This document shows, one piece after another, positions 63,562 through 64,000 of a DNA stretch of 64,000 bases. The stretch lies in assembly GCF_900104675.1 (NCBI RefSeq), contig NZ_LT629945.1, forward strand, positions 253,001-317,000, given 5' to 3'. Source of the stretch: Angelakisella massiliensis. Its GTDB lineage: Bacteria; Bacillota; Clostridia; Oscillospirales; Ruminococcaceae. Made by a program: the position numbers and the translations under genes. How positions within the stretch are numbered: position 1 is the stretch's first letter; the number at the start of each line of letters is the position of its first letter. The notes below the pieces were generated by a model. The model did not search any database. It had not been told where the DNA came from and worked only from the letters and a program-made list of their open reading frames with translations.

Positions 63562-63970
63562 ATCATTTCCTCCTGCAGCGTGCTTTGGTGCTGGACAGTT
63601 TTCGCTGCCTCAAACAAGGAATGCTTTCCTGCTGCTTGTCTGTATCCCCCGAAAGTCTTTCATCCCTGTCAAAGCGCACCGTTTCCTCTGCTGTTGACTT
63701 GTGCCATATGACCTTTCACAACATGATCATCATGCGGGATGATCATCGCCCATACAGACAAGGGGCGGCTCCTTTCATATTTGGTTCCAGCCATAAAAAA
63801 TGATATCCCGCCGTTTTATTATAGCAGAGATCATTTTTCCGGAAAAGTATCCAGCTGTTTGAAGCCCTCTGACCACTGCGCCTGTGCCGGGGCCCATTCA
63901 CACAATGCTTCTGAAAAAATAATATGGTTGTGAGCGAAGGCTCAATTATAAAACAAGGAGTTTTGTCACT
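63562..63970. promoter_or_regulatory. divergent intergenic region with a 9-bp inverted repeat
   Basis: No gene is seen in 409 bp. ATGATCATC (63723-63731) and GATGATCAT (63738-63746) form a perfect dyad with a 6-bp spacer, a possible operator for sfsA or the next gene. Further on is AT-rich sequence and an AAGGAG ribosome binding site just before 63971. Confidence 0.5.
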
Positions 63971-64000
63971 ATGGGAATGCCAGTTATCACCGCCAGCGCA
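63971..64000 (+). CDS. start of a gene running off the window
   Basis: ATG at 63971 follows AACAAGGAG with suitable spacing, and ten codons (MGMPVITASA) are visible before the window ends. Nothing can be said about function. Confidence 0.6.
   Translation, partial: MGMPVITASA

Overview
The window looks like chromosomal DNA from an anaerobic, endospore-forming member of the Clostridia, probably the Oscillospirales/Oscillospiraceae. This is inferred from content, not from any database match. The supports are sporulation genes (spoIIR, spmA-spmB, a Spo0E-like gene behind a Spo0A box), an AlaRS T-box leader, a nine-gene V-type ATPase operon, an AbrB regulator, strong AGGAGG-type ribosome binding sites with frequent TTG/GTG starts, and a moderately GC-rich composition. 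I saw no rRNA, tRNA or CRISPR array.

Layout. 1-8 kb, minus strand: alaS (cut by the window edge) with its T-box, a small plus-strand zinc-ribbon membrane protein, spoIIR, a DUF362 ferredoxin-like protein, an aminotransferase with an Lrp regulator, and a PHP phosphoesterase. 8.4-19.5 kb, plus strand: NAD synthetase, then the V-ATPase operon (H/G-like, C, I, K, F, E, A, B, D). 20-31 kb: a YitT protein, an AGCS amino-acid symporter, an Rrf2 regulator, an iron-regulated divergent locus (ArsP_2-type exporter against feoA-feoB-Cys-rich peptide), a nicotinamidase, a glycolipid glycosyltransferase with a flippase-like protein, and a Spo0E-like gene. 31.2-32 kb: an IS200-type insertion sequence. 32-48 kb: small membrane and regulatory genes, a lipoprotein, AbrB, spmAB, two MATE exporters (one divergent from a MerR regulator with a textbook 19-bp-spacer operator), a BNR-repeat protein, a HAD phosphatase, and a MerR regulator fused to an RDD membrane domain. 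48-58.6 kb: a Crp/Fnr regulator, an SsuABC-like ABC transporter, an NSS symporter, a cytidylate-kinase-like protein, and a LysR / alpha-beta hydrolase / MatC / PrpF catabolic cassette. 58.6-64 kb: a 1133-residue Ig-repeat surface protein, sfsA, and the first codons of another gene.

The most unusual structure is a dispersed multi-hairpin intergenic repeat, with loci at about 19.5, 39.5, 45.2 and 58.9 kb. At the three intact loci it sits between two copies of a terminator hairpin. The hairpin sequence differs from locus to locus, yet is nearly the same on the two sides of each element, as if the element inserts at terminators and duplicates them. Other points of note are an NAD synthetase whose glutaminase domain seems to have lost all three catalytic residues, a yitT gene with no ATG/GTG/TTG start but a good ribosome binding site before ATT codons, a membrane-anchored MerR fusion, and a surface protein with five Cys/His-bearing Ig-like repeats.
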